Assembly: GCA_030062745.1 (NCBI GenBank)
Contig: CP099839.1
Span: 25,161,324 to 25,225,323, forward strand
DNA from: Capitulum mitella
Taxonomy: Eukaryota > Arthropoda > Thecostraca > Pollicipedomorpha > Pollicipedidae
Direction of reading: 5' to 3'
DNA: 64,000 nucleotides
In this document: positions 13,961 to 25,732 of the stretch, piece after piece
How positions within the stretch are numbered: the stretch's first letter is position 1
Layout of the letters: each line of letters starts with the position of its first letter
Translations under genes and position numbers: made by a program
The notes under the pieces: model-generated
What the model saw: only the letters and a program-made list of their open reading frames with translations
Databases searched by the model: none
What the model was told of the DNA's origin: nothing

Positions 13961-15000
13961 GAGCAAACACCGCCGGAGACAGAGCGACAAAGGGCGAGAG
14001 AGGGTCGGAGAATGGGCGGCCGCCGTGTGGATTTTTTACACGCCGCATGGGTCCCGCGTGATGTAACAGATAGCGGCTACAGAGGACCCATCTTATCGCT
14101 CTCACCATCAGCCCGACAACGACAACAATTAGTTAAAATGGGACAAGAAAGGCCGGCGAAGAATGCCAACAGAAAATCTCATTAATTTCTGCGCCCGCGA
14201 GACGGACGTCTGTATTTGCGCTCGCCGGGCCGCGGCGGCCCCGCCACCTCTGGAATGCCGCTCCGGGGACGACCGGCCACCGCCCGCCGGTAGTCGCGGA
14301 GGTGTCGCGGGGGGCGGCCCGGCCGGCGACGGCGCGCCCGGCGGACACGGCCAGGCTCGACCACGCCTGAGCGCGCCGCCCGGCACGCTCGATTTACAAG
14401 GAGATATGCATCGCCAATTAGGCTCATTTCAATTACCGTATTTTACGAAGCGACGGACTTTTAACCACGCGTCGCCGGAATGGGGACAAGCATTCGATGC
14501 CTTTGTTGGTGCGCGCATTTTTCATATGTCGTCAGGCCCTTGAAATGCGACGTTTTATTCAGCTATTTCTGGCCCGATTTAAATCTCGCGGCCGTGCCAC
14601 GCGAAGGAGGCCGGACAATATACAATGTGGCGTCCAAGTATGCCAGGCACGGCGTTAACACAATAAGATAGCTCATAAATCATAGAAAAATACCTGATGC
14701 GTGTCGTCGGCGGCCCTCGCCGGCGCTGCGGAGACGGCCCCAGAGGCAGGGTCGGCGCCGGCGGACGGCCGGGCGTTGTGCAGCCGGTGAGGGCGGCGCC
14801 GACCGCTGGCCGGCCGCGCCGTGACGCCGCGTCACGGCCGGCGGCGTCACGGGCCGGCGGCGTCTCCGGTCCTCTGACGTGCTCCGGCTCCGGGGGAGCC
14901 GGAGCACGAGACCAGGCGGGCTGCGGGTCCGGGCCTGGCGCAGGATAGCTCGGCTGACGGAGGGGCATCTGCTGAACGGACTATTGCGAGCGGGCCTGCG
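13961..15000. promoter_or_regulatory. CpG-rich block, candidate cis-regulatory region
   Basis: GC-rich with AT-rich islands: 14110-14200 (ACAATTAGTTAAAATG, TCATTAATTTC) and 14390-14700 (GATATGCATCGCC, CAATTAGG, TCAATTACCG, CGATTTAAATC, CATAAATCATAG). Two strong inverted repeats lie at 14819..14908. Confidence 0.4.
14819..14908. repeat. Two adjacent strong inverted repeats
   Basis: First, a 12-bp perfect stem: CCGTGACGCCGC (14819..14830) with GCGGCGTCACGG (14841..14852), loop 10. Second, a 14-bp perfect stem: CGTGCTCCGGCTCC (14878..14891) with GGAGCCGGAGCACG (14895..14908), loop 3. Both are in a CpG-rich block. They could extrude as cruciforms or fold in RNA; no known RNA family recognised. 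Confidence 0.85.
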
Positions 15001-15864
15001 CGTCTGAAAGGCTGGGAACGCGACGGCCACTTAAGGCATGGAATTCTTATAATGGAAGCTGTATCGGTAATGCTAGTCGTTTCCACATGGTGACACTGTC
15101 TTGCAAATGGGACAAAAACACTGGATATTGATTACCAGGCAGTCAGTTTCCGAGTTATGTATCGGCCTTAAAATGCACTAGAAAAAGACAAAATGTGTAC
15201 ATTAAGTACAACAGTGACTTCATTACGTTTGCGCAGCACACATACGGGTCGACGAGTAACAGGTATGCAAAGAATTGGAATCCAGGAAAGCCAGCCTGCA
15301 TGAACTTCAAATTGCGGAAGAGTTTCAAAATGACATAAATGACATCTCTATTTTAAGCTGACAAAATGCACACAGATTGAAAGACTCAAGACAGCAGAAG
15401 CTTCAGCTATGACGTGGATTGAAAGTCATCGTTACGCTACTTAAGCCGTTCACAGGGAACTTAGACGTTAGTTGGCTGCAGATCCGTCTTCTGGGTGGTC
15501 TTAAAGCTCAGAAAACTTTTGGCGAAGCCTGTCATTCGACGCAAATGCAGTTTTCAGTGGCAGTTTTCTGCTTCGCTGCTGAACGTCTCACATCAATAAT
15601 TCAACTGCCGTTCAGAACCCGTGTCAAATGCTTTGCTGTAGGGCATATGCCAGCGTCAACAATGCTAATACAGACTGTGTCCAATTTGGTGTGCGTTTTT
15701 TATGCATCGTGATGTGAATAACTTCTGAAACGATGACCCTCACCTTACTCTTTTCTTAAACAACACTATGTTCTTGATTCAAAATGCTGTGCATGTCAAA
15801 ACGATTCGATATGCTCAGAACAGGACGTAAATGCGCTTTTTGTCCTATCAGCTCGAAGCAATGT

Positions 15865-15914
15865 CATATACTCGTATATGTACGTACTCGTACGTACGTA
15901 CGTACTCGTATAAA
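15865..15914. repeat. (CGTA)n microsatellite
   Basis: CGTACGTACGTACGTA with interspersed CTCGTA units, followed at 15928..15950 by an (AAAAT)-type run. Confidence 0.9.
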
Positions 15915-15996
15915 TAACAAATGCCAGAAAAATAAAATAAAATAAAAAATATGTAGCGAAAATAATGCCGTAGCGTAATGTTATTTATAATTGTTG

Positions 15997-16028
15997 TATA
16001 ATACAGTGTAATACCATACTGTATTATA
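15997..16028. repeat. AT-rich perfect palindrome
   Basis: TATAATACAGT (15997..16007) and ACTGTATTATA (16018..16028), 11-bp arms with a 10-base loop, in an AT-rich stretch following a (AAAAT)n run. Confidence 0.9.
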
Positions 16029-17737
16029 TCACATTGTAAACATAAATAAAGAATAATAATATAAAAATAAAGTTAGTAGTAATTGCCCCTCTATTTTTTT
16101 ATTTTCTCCCTTTTTATTTGGAAATGCGGTTAATTGATGTGTTGTGGCCATTTTCTCTTATTCTTGGTGAACAATGTTGCTTGCGTTTTCAATGAAATGA
16201 AGTTTTTTTTCTGTTGCATATGCTTATTAAGCGGTGCTCGTAATTATGCAACGCCCGTGGTGGCATTTAATTTATTGGTTCCACCCCCATGTCAAGATTC
16301 TTTTTCACAAATGACAACTTTGCCGAGTAACTGAGCCAAATTTCACCGTATATAAAGCCTATCTAATTGCATTTTCTGAAATGTTTGAGTTAAACAGACA
16401 CCAAAACTCTTTCATGAAGATTCCATTGCTCTAGCATGTCTAAAAATTCTCATTACGGCCTATAGCTGCTTTCAGAATACTGCGTTTGCAAATGTTACCC
16501 ACTTGTGATCCTACATCTGATCCCTCAAATGTAGGACAAATATTACAGCTCATACAACTGGAAACTTAAACCACACAACCAGTATGTTTGGACCAGTTAC
16601 ATTTGTGGGGCTCTTGTTTAATTGGCTAATCCTCTCTCCGCTGTCGCACTTTCTTAATGCTGTCGCTTGTCTGGTTCAAAACCAGACAGCCACGCTACCG
16701 ACAGAGCGTGCAGGATGCCATTGAATGCTTACGTCCTCATGTGGTTCAAATACAGCTGTGGCGCGCTTGAGACGAACTGATCCTTGCGTGATTCACATAA
16801 TGGTTTCTCAAATCTCGCTGTACTCAGCTCATTGTATAGGCAACCGGATTCATAATTACAAGGCTGTGGGTCCGAATTTTGACGTTACCAGCTCTCGATC
16901 GGTGACACGTTTGATGTGCACTGGGCACCGGACGCCGGAGTCCAAGTGACTGTGTCCCCTAATCCAAATCAGCAGAACTTTTTCATCTCAGAGGACTTGC
17001 TGACTGCCGCCTGACTAGTGGTGCATTCGGAACGCAGAAAATATTCCCCGCGTCGAGCGAAGAAATTGCGTTGATCGTTCACGATGATTTAAGGCACGCT
17101 AAACGAGCTACCAGCGCCACTAGCGTAAAGCAGTTTCATTTAACCATGTTTTCGGTAACGACCGTTGGTGACATATCACACCAAGTAAATCACGCGTTGT
17201 CTGCACTTCATTTCCACCCACATATATGGGCTTGGTATGAGAGCTTCTTAGAAAACAAGAACCGTAACAAGTGCGTATAAACTGCATTAGCCAGCTGATT
17301 TGTTTACGGATTCTGCACTCGTAGTATGAAAATTATCCGCAGATGTAGACAATTTGTTAGATGGCCCAGTCCTCCGAACAAATTCGAATCCATTTTTGAC
17401 GAGTTCTATGAAACATTTCATGGAAAACGTTTCGTGGGATCCGTGTCCTGGACGCACTTTTGAGACATGGATAAAGAACTAGGCACCTGGGCCCAAATGG
17501 TCCATCCTAAAACGCATACAAACAAACGTGCTTTCTCAAGTCGGGACGGGTCTCTCAGGTACACGGGTCTCCGTAACTGCGTAAGTCGAAACAATTTTTC
17601 CTCTTTCGAAAACGTTACTGAGCGTTTGTTCACAGCACACGATATTGTTATTGATGTAATTCATTTAACAAAAGCGTAAGGCGACCCCTAAATCAGCAAT
17701 ATTTCAAAACAAGTTCCCTTGAATTAATACTCTGAGA

Positions 17738-18886
17738 CATGGGTGTGGTTTTCGGAAAATGACTGTGGGTGCCCAAAACACATATGGGGACATCCAGGCA
17801 TTGCCTACCGGAGGGGGAGGGGTCGTGACAGGCGTGTATGCCTAAAGTTTAGAGGAATGAGTTTAAAAAGGTGTTACGGGAAGTAAATTATCAAAGAATG
17901 ACTTCCGTAAATCATAGGTGGCTTTATAGCGGCGACATCCTTAAAGGATATACATCTGGTTTTTCCAGTATCCCAAAAACGCACTCCGGGAAATATTGAA
18001 CATTGGTTCTGGATTACCATGAGACCAATATTTCATGAATTTTAGTTATTGTATTTATCAACAGTGATACTGGGATGCAAAATACAATACCCCATACCAG
18101 AGAAAGGAGCCAATCGGCGAGCTGAAAATACGTGGATAGATCCTTGGACGGACCCGATGCTTACCCAACACTGTGCCTTGCTGTATGAGATACAGTTACA
18201 AACGGCAGCGACGATTGTTTTGATGAACAACACTAACGTATTTCGACCCATTCACGTAAAACATACCTGCGAGAGAGATTCGAGGAACAACAGCGGTACT
18301 TACCTGAATCCATGACGGCCGTTTTCATAATTTTGGTGTTCGTCAACTGCTGTAAGCTTCGACATCGCTGAGGCTAACGATGCGCTAGCCCGATTAATCG
18401 ACGATTTTAGTGTTGAAAAGAAAATGGGGAGAATGGTTTAAACTTGGGCTGGCAGCCAGAGTACTCACCTACCCCAGTAAAATATGAACAAACGAGAGCG
18501 AGTTGGCAAGAATAAATGGTACCCACGCTTTGACTCATAAAAATGTCCTTATTCGTAGGTGCACAGTTAAAAATCACGTTTTGAGTAGATACACTCCTTT
18601 TCATGGAGGACGTTTCTCCAAGACCCGGTGATAATCCAGCTTGGCACAGTGTTACTTGGAGAGTGGTGGGTAAAAGCAAATGGTGGGTGACAATGGAGTA
18701 AATGAGTTCCGATTATTGTTCACAAGGATGATTGCAGGTGGTCAACGTCATGGGACTGAGAATATAACTTTGTTTCAACATTTAAACGTTATTTGAGTTG
18801 CGCGTGCCCAAATCGTATTGTGAGGTGCCCATTTCCATTTTGTGGGTGCCGGGACACCCACAAAAAGACAGGAAACCACATTCCTG
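17738..18886. mobile_element. Putative terminal-inverted-repeat element, 1149 bp
   Basis: The left end CATGGGTGTGGTTTTC and the right end read inward CAGGAATGTGGTTTCC correspond, and both continue to GTGGGTG(C/T)CC. The flanking octamers CTCTGAGA and GTCTGGGG match at 5 of 8, too weak to prove a target duplication. A palindrome GTGGGTGCCGGGACACCCAC lies inside the right end (18842..18861). No coding capacity. Confidence 0.4.
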
Positions 18887-19440
18887 GTCTGGGGCACTTG
18901 CACTGAAATCAGACGTGACATCCAGAAGATTTTGATGTGAATTTTGTCCCGAAAATACTATTCTTCAGCCAATCTGAGTTCAAAATTGAGGTGTCAAAAA
19001 TAACAATTGTGAACTTACTGCAGTCATCGAATCAGTCTGAAAATGCTACTAATGGCTTTAAACCAAAACTCTAAAAAATGTAAGATTTGAATATCATGTC
19101 ATGTGACACGAAAGGCAATACATGCAACTTCATCGTTATGAACACAGCCAATATGTGAAATGCAAAATGGGATTTAAAGCGTAGGATGAGACATGCTATA
19201 ATTTCCTGTACTGCATGCACTTGTTTTTGGTGCGTGATTAAAAACGCTTTTGCGTACGTGTGTGTGTGGCTAACATTTGTACAATGCTAATAGACTACCT
19301 GTGTTTTACCTGGGCTTTATCAGACATTTTTTGGCCCATTGCGAACATGTTCCAGTGGGGCTATTGTATGCACAAACGGTGGCTGAAGTAGAGCGTGCAC
19401 TAAGTAAAGCTTTTTGCGTGGAGTAATCACGATATTAATC
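18887..19440. other. Intergenic DNA, nothing recognised
   Basis: AT-rich, no domain in any frame. Confidence 0.6.
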
Positions 19441-20310
19441 TTCGTCACGGGCCTTGTTTAGGCACATGTCCTCGTCTTCGCGGGACAATGTCGGCAGCAG
19501 CCTGATGCATAAAACCGCCGAGGCTGCCATCTTGCGGTCCCGCTGCAGAATCCGATTAACAGTTATCATCAGCTTCCCTCCATGCGGTCCAGAAGTACAT
19601 CGTCTCTCTTCCCTCGGCCAGGAGCACCGGTCTGCTCCGCCCTGGCGACCTCATCATCTCTCTATGCGAGAGACACCAGCTGAACTCTCCCCGGCCGGAG
19701 AAGCGCCAGCTCTCCTCCGTCCCATCCTCCACCGTCTCTCCTCATACGAGAACCGCGCCGCGGCCCGCTGTCCCTCGCGGCCGGCGCGGCGCGTCTGACT
19801 CGCCGCGACACTCGTGGCGCGGCGCGGCGCGCGGAGGTCGCCGGCTGGCTCCCCTCCGCGCCGCGCCGACAATGGCGCTGTTAATTTTGCATTGTGCGCG
19901 GCAAGAATGGCGGCCGGCGCGGCCCGGCGCGCGCCGTTGTGCGCCGCCGCGCGCTGATGGCCGCCTCGGCCGCGCCGCTAATAGAGACTTTCCCGCTCAA
20001 TGAACGCGCTAACAGAGCAAAAATGCCATTGTGCGACCGCTGGGCGAATCACAAAACGGCAGACGCGTTCATCAATCTGCCGGTTCATTATTGGCTCGTT
20101 CCGCCGTTTGCCTGCCCCGCACGCGGCCCGTCGGGCGGGGATGGTGCGGGGCGGCGGCCCGGTAGCGACCGCGCGCGCCGAGGCTGTGTTTGAGGAGCGG
20201 GGCCGCGCGGGAGGACGGCGGAGGACGGGTGTCCTCGGCGGGCCCGCCAGCCGCCAGGCCTCACTGAGTCGTCCTGAGTTCGCGAGCGTGGTGCGATGGG
20301 TTTGAGGGCC
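19441..20310. promoter_or_regulatory. CpG-rich block, candidate cis-regulatory region
   Basis: GC-rich with islands at 19540-19580 (CCGATTAACAGTTATC) and 19970-20110 (GCTAATAGAGAC, GCCATTGTGCG, GAATCACAAAAC, TTCATTATTGGC). A possible hairpin lies at 19480..19543. Confidence 0.35.
19480..19543 (+). other. Hairpin-forming segment
   Basis: GCGGGAC (19480..19486) pairs with GTCCCGC (19537..19543) and GGCAGC (19493..19498) with GCTGCC (19523..19528), giving a 64-base fold of precursor-microRNA size with an internal loop. The mature arm matches no microRNA I know. Could be chance in GC-rich sequence. Confidence 0.25.
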
Positions 20311-21229
20311 GTTTTGTGAAACCGTGCAGAATGTTGGAGCAATTGTTATAATGCATGTCGTTCTTTTGCCTGAAGCGAGCAATTAACGTTTCTAAGTTTT
20401 TAGCCAGACCTTGACTAAACTGCATGGTTTATTGTGTTTTATTTGGGTGTCTTTGCTCATCTTGGCTTCTCAACGTTGTAAGTTCTTTGAATGTGAAGAT
20501 AAACCAAACATGCACGGAAGTGATCATTGCCATTTGTGCACGCCACAGTGCATGTGGAATATCTCCACCTGATTGTCTTTGTGAACGAAATGATTAAGAT
20601 CACTCAGCCTAAATGGCAGTTTTGCTGCCCAATGACGATTCAGTCTACAACATAGGAAAGACTTAGTAAAATATGTGTTATGCCAGACAAAATCAATCAT
20701 ATTTCAAACAATGACAAAATTCTGAGTTATTACACTAACTCTAAAGGAACTCTTCAGCTTCCAGACACAAAAGAAACTCAGTGACAGTTGGACATAAGGA
20801 AAGAGGACTATCCTGTGCGCGAATGTAACTGTGATGCGCATGTAACAGTGACAGGATGTACTAGCCACGAAAGTTTAGGTTTTTAGGCAAATGGCCTTTA
20901 GACAAAAGTTTTTTAGCCCCATCCAAAGAACACATACCGCCTACACTGCGAGGCAAATAAATGGGGTAGGTAATACACCGCATGTTTTTTTTCCACACGA
21001 GCATATCTAGAAATTAGGCAAAATGTTTCACAACAAAATGTATCTCAGTTCTTTAGTTCCAAATTTTGGCGTCAAGCGACCAGATACGTTTTTGTTTGTG
21101 GGGATGCAAGTGCACAGTAACTTAAATTGCCCGTGGACCTGTGATTCGCAGTGACGAAAACAGACATACCGACAGAAGTAAAAAGCCATCATTTTCAGAA
21201 AACCCCTCAGTCACAGCCTACGTATCCAG
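20311..21229. other. Intergenic DNA, nothing recognised
   Basis: AT-rich, no domain in any frame. Confidence 0.6.
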
Positions 21230-21880
21230 CAGGCTGGCCACGCCCTGACGTCACTACCCAGCAGAGATTTCTGCTCCTAAATCACCGCGACGTGGGACTG
21301 CGGCAAATCTGCCGGCCTTCGAGTGCCAACACATCCTCCCCTGCCTGCCGGCGGCGGACGGCCGGCGGAGGCGCGGACTCGACGAAGGCGAAGGCGCGGA
21401 CTCGACCGATAAACCCATCCGGAGACGTATCACCGGTTCCGCAGACGAGCCGAATAGGAATGAGGCCATTACCATGGGCGCCGGCCAATCTTTCAGGGGC
21501 TCTCCACCGGCGCCGACGCATTGGACATAATTTCAATTATAGCGCTAAGGCGCATGATAAACCAACACAACAAGTCCATAACATTCTAATCACAGACGTT
21601 TCACTCATTAAAATACTGAAATTAATAGATTGGAACATCCATCATCTAGCATTAAGATGTATCCAAGAGCGGCGATATGAGCTGCCAGTAAGGTCGAAGT
21701 TTGAATGGTTGATAGGGCGGAAACGAGCCGTGAACGACCAGGCGGCTGAGCCATTTCTCTGTGTCGTATGTTAATGCACGCAAATGAAGTAGGATTTATG
21801 TAAATTAGCTCGGTTGCGGGCAAGAAAAATAATTTGTCACTTTTAATGCAGCTCGGGAGCAATAAAGGAAGGACCCCTAC
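21230..21880. promoter_or_regulatory. Candidate cis-regulatory island
   Basis: GC-rich 21230-21520, then an AT-rich island with ATAATTTCAATTATAGCG, GCATGATAAACC, CTCATTAAAATAC, AAATTAATAGATTGG, CATTAAGATG and AAATTAGCTCGG. The homeodomain-like core density is high. The 207-residue open frame across it has no recognisable domain. Confidence 0.4.
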
Positions 21881-22039
21881 AGCTTGGTCTGTACAAAGTG
21901 CGCGTGGGATAGCCAGGCTCTGGTTGGAGAGGCACTACCAGTGGCGGTGACATGGACGAAAAGGAGCCGGGCCATCTCACTGCTTGCTGAGTGGGATGCT
22001 ACGAAAGCAGCTACTATCTTTGCGTCTGTGTGTCTAGCG

Positions 22040-22128
22040 TTTTTTTCTCTCTCCCTCCCTCTCTTTCTCCTCTTTCACTCTCTCTCTCTCCCTCTCTCTT
22101 TCTCTCTTTTTGCCTTCCTCTCCCTGCT
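22040..22128. repeat. CT-rich microsatellite
   Basis: Nearly pure (CT)n with TTT and CCC interruptions. Confidence 0.95.
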
Positions 22129-22451
22129 ATCGTACTATTACTGCTTGTTTGTACTATGGTATTTCGTGACCGTACCAAGTCTCCATGTAAGCAATTACCC
22201 TGATGTATCATTTTTTCGACCGGGCCAATCATCATACATTGTAAAGCTCTGCGTATAGTCAGATAATTTTAGTCTCCTGCAATATTTTGTCATTTCTGAG
22301 AATCTTATTATAAAGCTTTGCAATTTCGATTTTTCGAGGACCTGGGACGGGTACGTAATGTAGAGCTGTCTCACTTTAGTTATCTCGATGTTTGAAAAAA
22401 TGGAAATATTTCGATGGTTGAAGAATGTGAACCATGATAGGCTGAGCATGC

Positions 22452-22925
22452 AGGGGTTTTGCCAAGACCTTTCGTTTCAAGGAGATGAGACCCACACAGA
22501 AGTGCCCTCCAGCTAAACTTTTGGGAGCCTGTCGTCATCCCTCACCCTCCTGACAGGCCTCATATGAAACGCCTGCACCATTGGAAATTTACGCAGCAAA
22601 GCAGAAATCCGCAAGAATGAGAGGCAGAGATGTGCATCGAGAGACAGGTTTGGGTTCGGTATTTCAGAAAACTGGAGTGAAATGTTGGCAAGCGATCCTC
22701 CGAGCTTTCGCTGAGCCGGAAAAGTAGCCCAGGGAGGGCCAAGGGGACCATGATCCCCCCCCCCCTTTAGAGCTGAAAATATAACGTTTTTTATAAACAA
22801 AAAATAAAAAAAGTGGAAATCTCCGGAACTCCCAAATAACGTGCCTGAAATCAGAGGGGTTTTCGGTTCTGAGGGGGTTAAGTGTGTCTTGGTCCCCCAC
22901 TTGACAAAGTCCTGGTTACGCCCCT
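22452..22925. mobile_element. Putative MITE with AGGGG ends, 474 bp
   Basis: The left end AGGGGTTTTGCCAAGACCTTT and the right end read inward AGGGGCGTAACCAGGACTTT align at AGGGG, CCA, GAC and TTT. A C-run lies at about 22747-22758. Ends of the form CCTGGTTACGCCCCT are common on non-autonomous DNA transposons. No clear target duplication. Confidence 0.35.
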
Positions 22926-23394
22926 ACGCTAGGCTGAACTTGAGCCTTAATTTCTCAACAAAACGCTCCTTTCCAAAAACAAAACGTGAAATTTCGAAAG
23001 AGTCCATTTCCTCTAATGGATCCGTACCTAAAAGAGAGATACAGAGACAAGGGAAAAAGGAGGAACGAGAACAAAGCTGACAGGTTTCAAGAAGAAAATT
23101 GAAACTTTGCTCTTCTCCCGGTTGAGGGAAAGATACGCGTGCTATTGGACTGCTTTTTGATAGAGTGATTTGTTCGAAGTTTTCCAGCTTGAGGCAGAAC
23201 ACGCAGGATACGCAGCATGCTTCGCTAACCTGCAAGATAAATGTATATCCTGTGCCTTTTGGATCCTCAAAATACAATTTATTGAGTCGTGTGCGTGCGT
23301 GCGAGAATTTCATAAAGATATAAGTTAACACTCAAAACTCTAAAGACCGATTACTTTGCTCGATGCAATGGTGTTCTTGCATCCTTGTGCTTAT
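22926..23394. other. Intergenic DNA, nothing recognised
   Basis: Lies between the putative AGGGG MITE and the piggyBac-like element; no domain in any frame. Confidence 0.6.
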
Positions 23395-23398
23395 TTAA

Positions 23399-24601
23399 CC
23401 CGTCGGTCAGTTTCGAACATGCGCGACTGGGTGGGCAGTTGGCCGCCTCCCCCTGTAACTCACGAACGGTTGGTCGCACGATAAAAATAAACATACCGTT
23501 GGAAAGCTTGAGACGAGTAGAGCTTGAAACTGGTCTCATTTTCAGTTTTAGATAATATGTAAGCAATTTACACCCTATATATGCTTTTTCATAGCCGACT
23601 GCATGAGACCGAGAAATGGCCTGAATCTCAAGGGCTGTGATTAATAACGCATAGGTAAAGGCACCAGCGCACAAGTAAAGGTCCCCGGATGCCGATACAC
23701 GTCTAATTTCACCAGATTTGTTCAATATATACGGCAAAACGTTGAGTTAAAGACACGGCAATTCTCGCGCCAGCTGTCGGCGTGCGCCGCTGCCATATGC
23801 AGTAACAAATTGACGGGAACTAATTTTAGCGTTCCTTTATTTTCGCAAAAAAAGACGATCTATGTACATTTTATTGATCTTTGTGGTTCTTGTGACGGTT
23901 TTTCATGCTTAAATTTTGGAAAAGTTCATTAGTTACCAATCCACACAATTGGCGGGGCTTTATTCGCGAGAGCCTGTTTGTTTCCAAAATATGCTGCTTT
24001 TTCAAACTTTTTGTGGTTCCTGGTATTACTTACGTCTGTGCAAGCTAGTTCTGCCATTTTCTACCCATTCTGAGTAATTCATCGCTGATTTTGACGGTGG
24101 TACATTTTGGCTCACTACAGTTATTCGTGACCTGACCTCAGGTCAATGGCTGGAAGTCATTGATACTTTGCCCAATGACGGTAACTAGATGTCTGCTTCA
24201 CTCCACACTAAAAATGCTATGAAATATTCCGTCAATTTCCGAGAAAACGACGACATGTCTTAAAAATGGGCTTGAGCTTAGGTCAATGACCCGGAAAATT
24301 CCGAAAAATCTAAGATAGCAGATTTGTTGCATCTATCACGATCACTAATCCCTGAAAGTATTATTGAGATATCTTGTTTTGCGAAAAAGTTACAGGGCGC
24401 TAAACTTTTTTTGACATAGGTCTGTTTGACCTGACATAGGTCAGGCACTTGACCTGACCTGAGGTCAAAATTTTGACGCGAGATGTAAAATTGGTGAAGC
24501 AAAAGGTACACCAAATTTCGTGACTCTGTGTTTGTTCGTTCTTTCGCAATCCCAGAAAAACCTCAGGGGGGCGGTCAACTGCTCCCCCAGTCGGGGACGG
24601 G
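23399..24601. mobile_element. piggyBac-like non-autonomous DNA transposon, 1203 bp
   Basis: Both ends begin CCCGTC on their own strand and both are flanked by TTAA (23395..23398 and 24602..24605), the obligate piggyBac target. Beyond CCCGTC the ends share CGACTGGG, GCAGTTG and CCGCC then CCCC; the left end carries an extra ~18 bases between the first two blocks. No transposase is encoded; open frames inside are short. The interior has several inverted TGACCT/AGGTCA words. The length and lack of coding sequence suggest a MITE-type derivative. Confidence 0.8.
24120..24480. other. Cluster of AGGTCA/TGACCT half-sites inside the piggyBac-like element
   Basis: AGGTCA or its complement TGACCT occurs repeatedly at about 24128-24145, 24280 and 24425-24475, several as everted pairs such as TGACCTCAGGTCA. 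AGGTCA is the half-site of nuclear hormone receptors. This may be only the element's subterminal repeat pattern for transposase binding. Confidence 0.5.
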
Positions 24602-24605
24602 TTAA

Positions 24606-24947
24606 GGCCTTAACTGAGGCGGACCGACTCTCAAGCAGTCCCACATGGTCTGAGATGAACCTAATAGCTATCAGCTAGATCACCATTACAATGCAGCAAC
24701 GCATGTTACTTTACTGTGTTTAGCAATATCAATCCCCTAAAATGTAGCCCATTCGGATCCAAGTGATTTCCATGTATCACAAGCGTGCCTAGAAAAGGCG
24801 CCATTCATTGGCCTAGAAAACTAGGTCACAGGCTGAATCCCCAAAATCACCTCCTATTTCCAGATGACGAGACCAATTGTATTCTTAACCGAAAGCAAAT
24901 TGCCATCTGAAAACATTTGTTTACATCATGGCATATTTATTGCTGCA
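24606..24947. other. Intergenic DNA, nothing recognised
   Basis: Follows the piggyBac-like element's right TTAA; no gene or repeat recognised. Confidence 0.6.
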
Positions 24948-25330
24948 TTAACATACCGCTTTGCCATGGCTTTCACGGTTGGATATCAGGTGCACTAAGA
25001 GTAAAGATTTATCTGGTCCAACAAATGCTTGCAAAATGCTCCCTGTCTCATTTATCCAGTGTATATTTCGATCGTAAATCCATGTAACCGTTTTGGAACC
25101 AGGCCATGGTGTCAAACGCATGTGTACATATTTTGCTTTCAGAGGGCTGTCCTTCCCGGGCCTGTGCTGGAAAAACAAGAGGCACCAAACTGGCATCTCC
25201 AAATTCCTTAGAAAGTTTAAGATTGCCATTTCGTAGTTTACGTAACAAAGTCTTTGGTGAGAATAACAAAATCCTGGTTGGAATGTTCCATCTTGGTCAG
25301 CTTTTCAGAAATAGACTCGGCTGATTTCAA
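24948..25330 (-). pseudogene. Possible decayed coding fragment, unrecognised
   Basis: On the - strand, stretches in different frames have protein-like composition: NGNLKLSKEFGDASLVPLV in one and TWIYDRNIHWINETGSI with FVGPDKSLLLVHLISNRE in another, overlapping one region. A GTATGT follows at the 3' edge and could be an old splice donor. I recognise no family. It may be a relict exon, a decayed transposon gene or chance. Confidence 0.2.
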
Positions 25331-25732
25331 AAATGCTGCGGTTCCGGTTCGGTTCAAAAGCGGTTTCAGAGTATGCTTTCTGGGAAATACCTAGAAGCAT
25401 GCAGAAAATTTGATTAATAGAAAACTAGACTCTGATGATACCCATTAATGATGTCACGATACGAATCTGCTGTACGTTCATTAGGCCTTTACCCGTGCTA
25501 GAGTCACGCAACAGTTTACGAAAGGACGCGGACAAACAAGACATAGCGGAAATTCGCATGAAATTGTCTTGAAACATCGTAAATATCATGGTTTAGATGT
25601 AATGTGAATTAGAAATCGGCTTCTTGAACAAAGTGCAGTTTTGCTGCCTCTGTTCAAAACACGCCTTTAACGTGGAACATTCCCTCTAATTTCGACCGAT
25701 GTCGCGACCGGTAACTCGGTTGGTTACAGCTG
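25331..25732. other. Intergenic DNA, nothing recognised
   Basis: AT-rich, no domain and no repeat seen. Confidence 0.6.

Larger units (their letters stand above)
15001..17737. other. AT-rich intergenic DNA, no gene seen
   Basis: Contains the CGTA microsatellite, an A-rich run and an AT palindrome at 15.86-16.03 kb. Otherwise nothing recognised. Confidence 0.7.

Noticed and set aside
21151-21774. 207-residue open frame
   Set aside because: No recognisable domain, mixed composition, and it crosses a motif-rich AT island typical of non-coding DNA.
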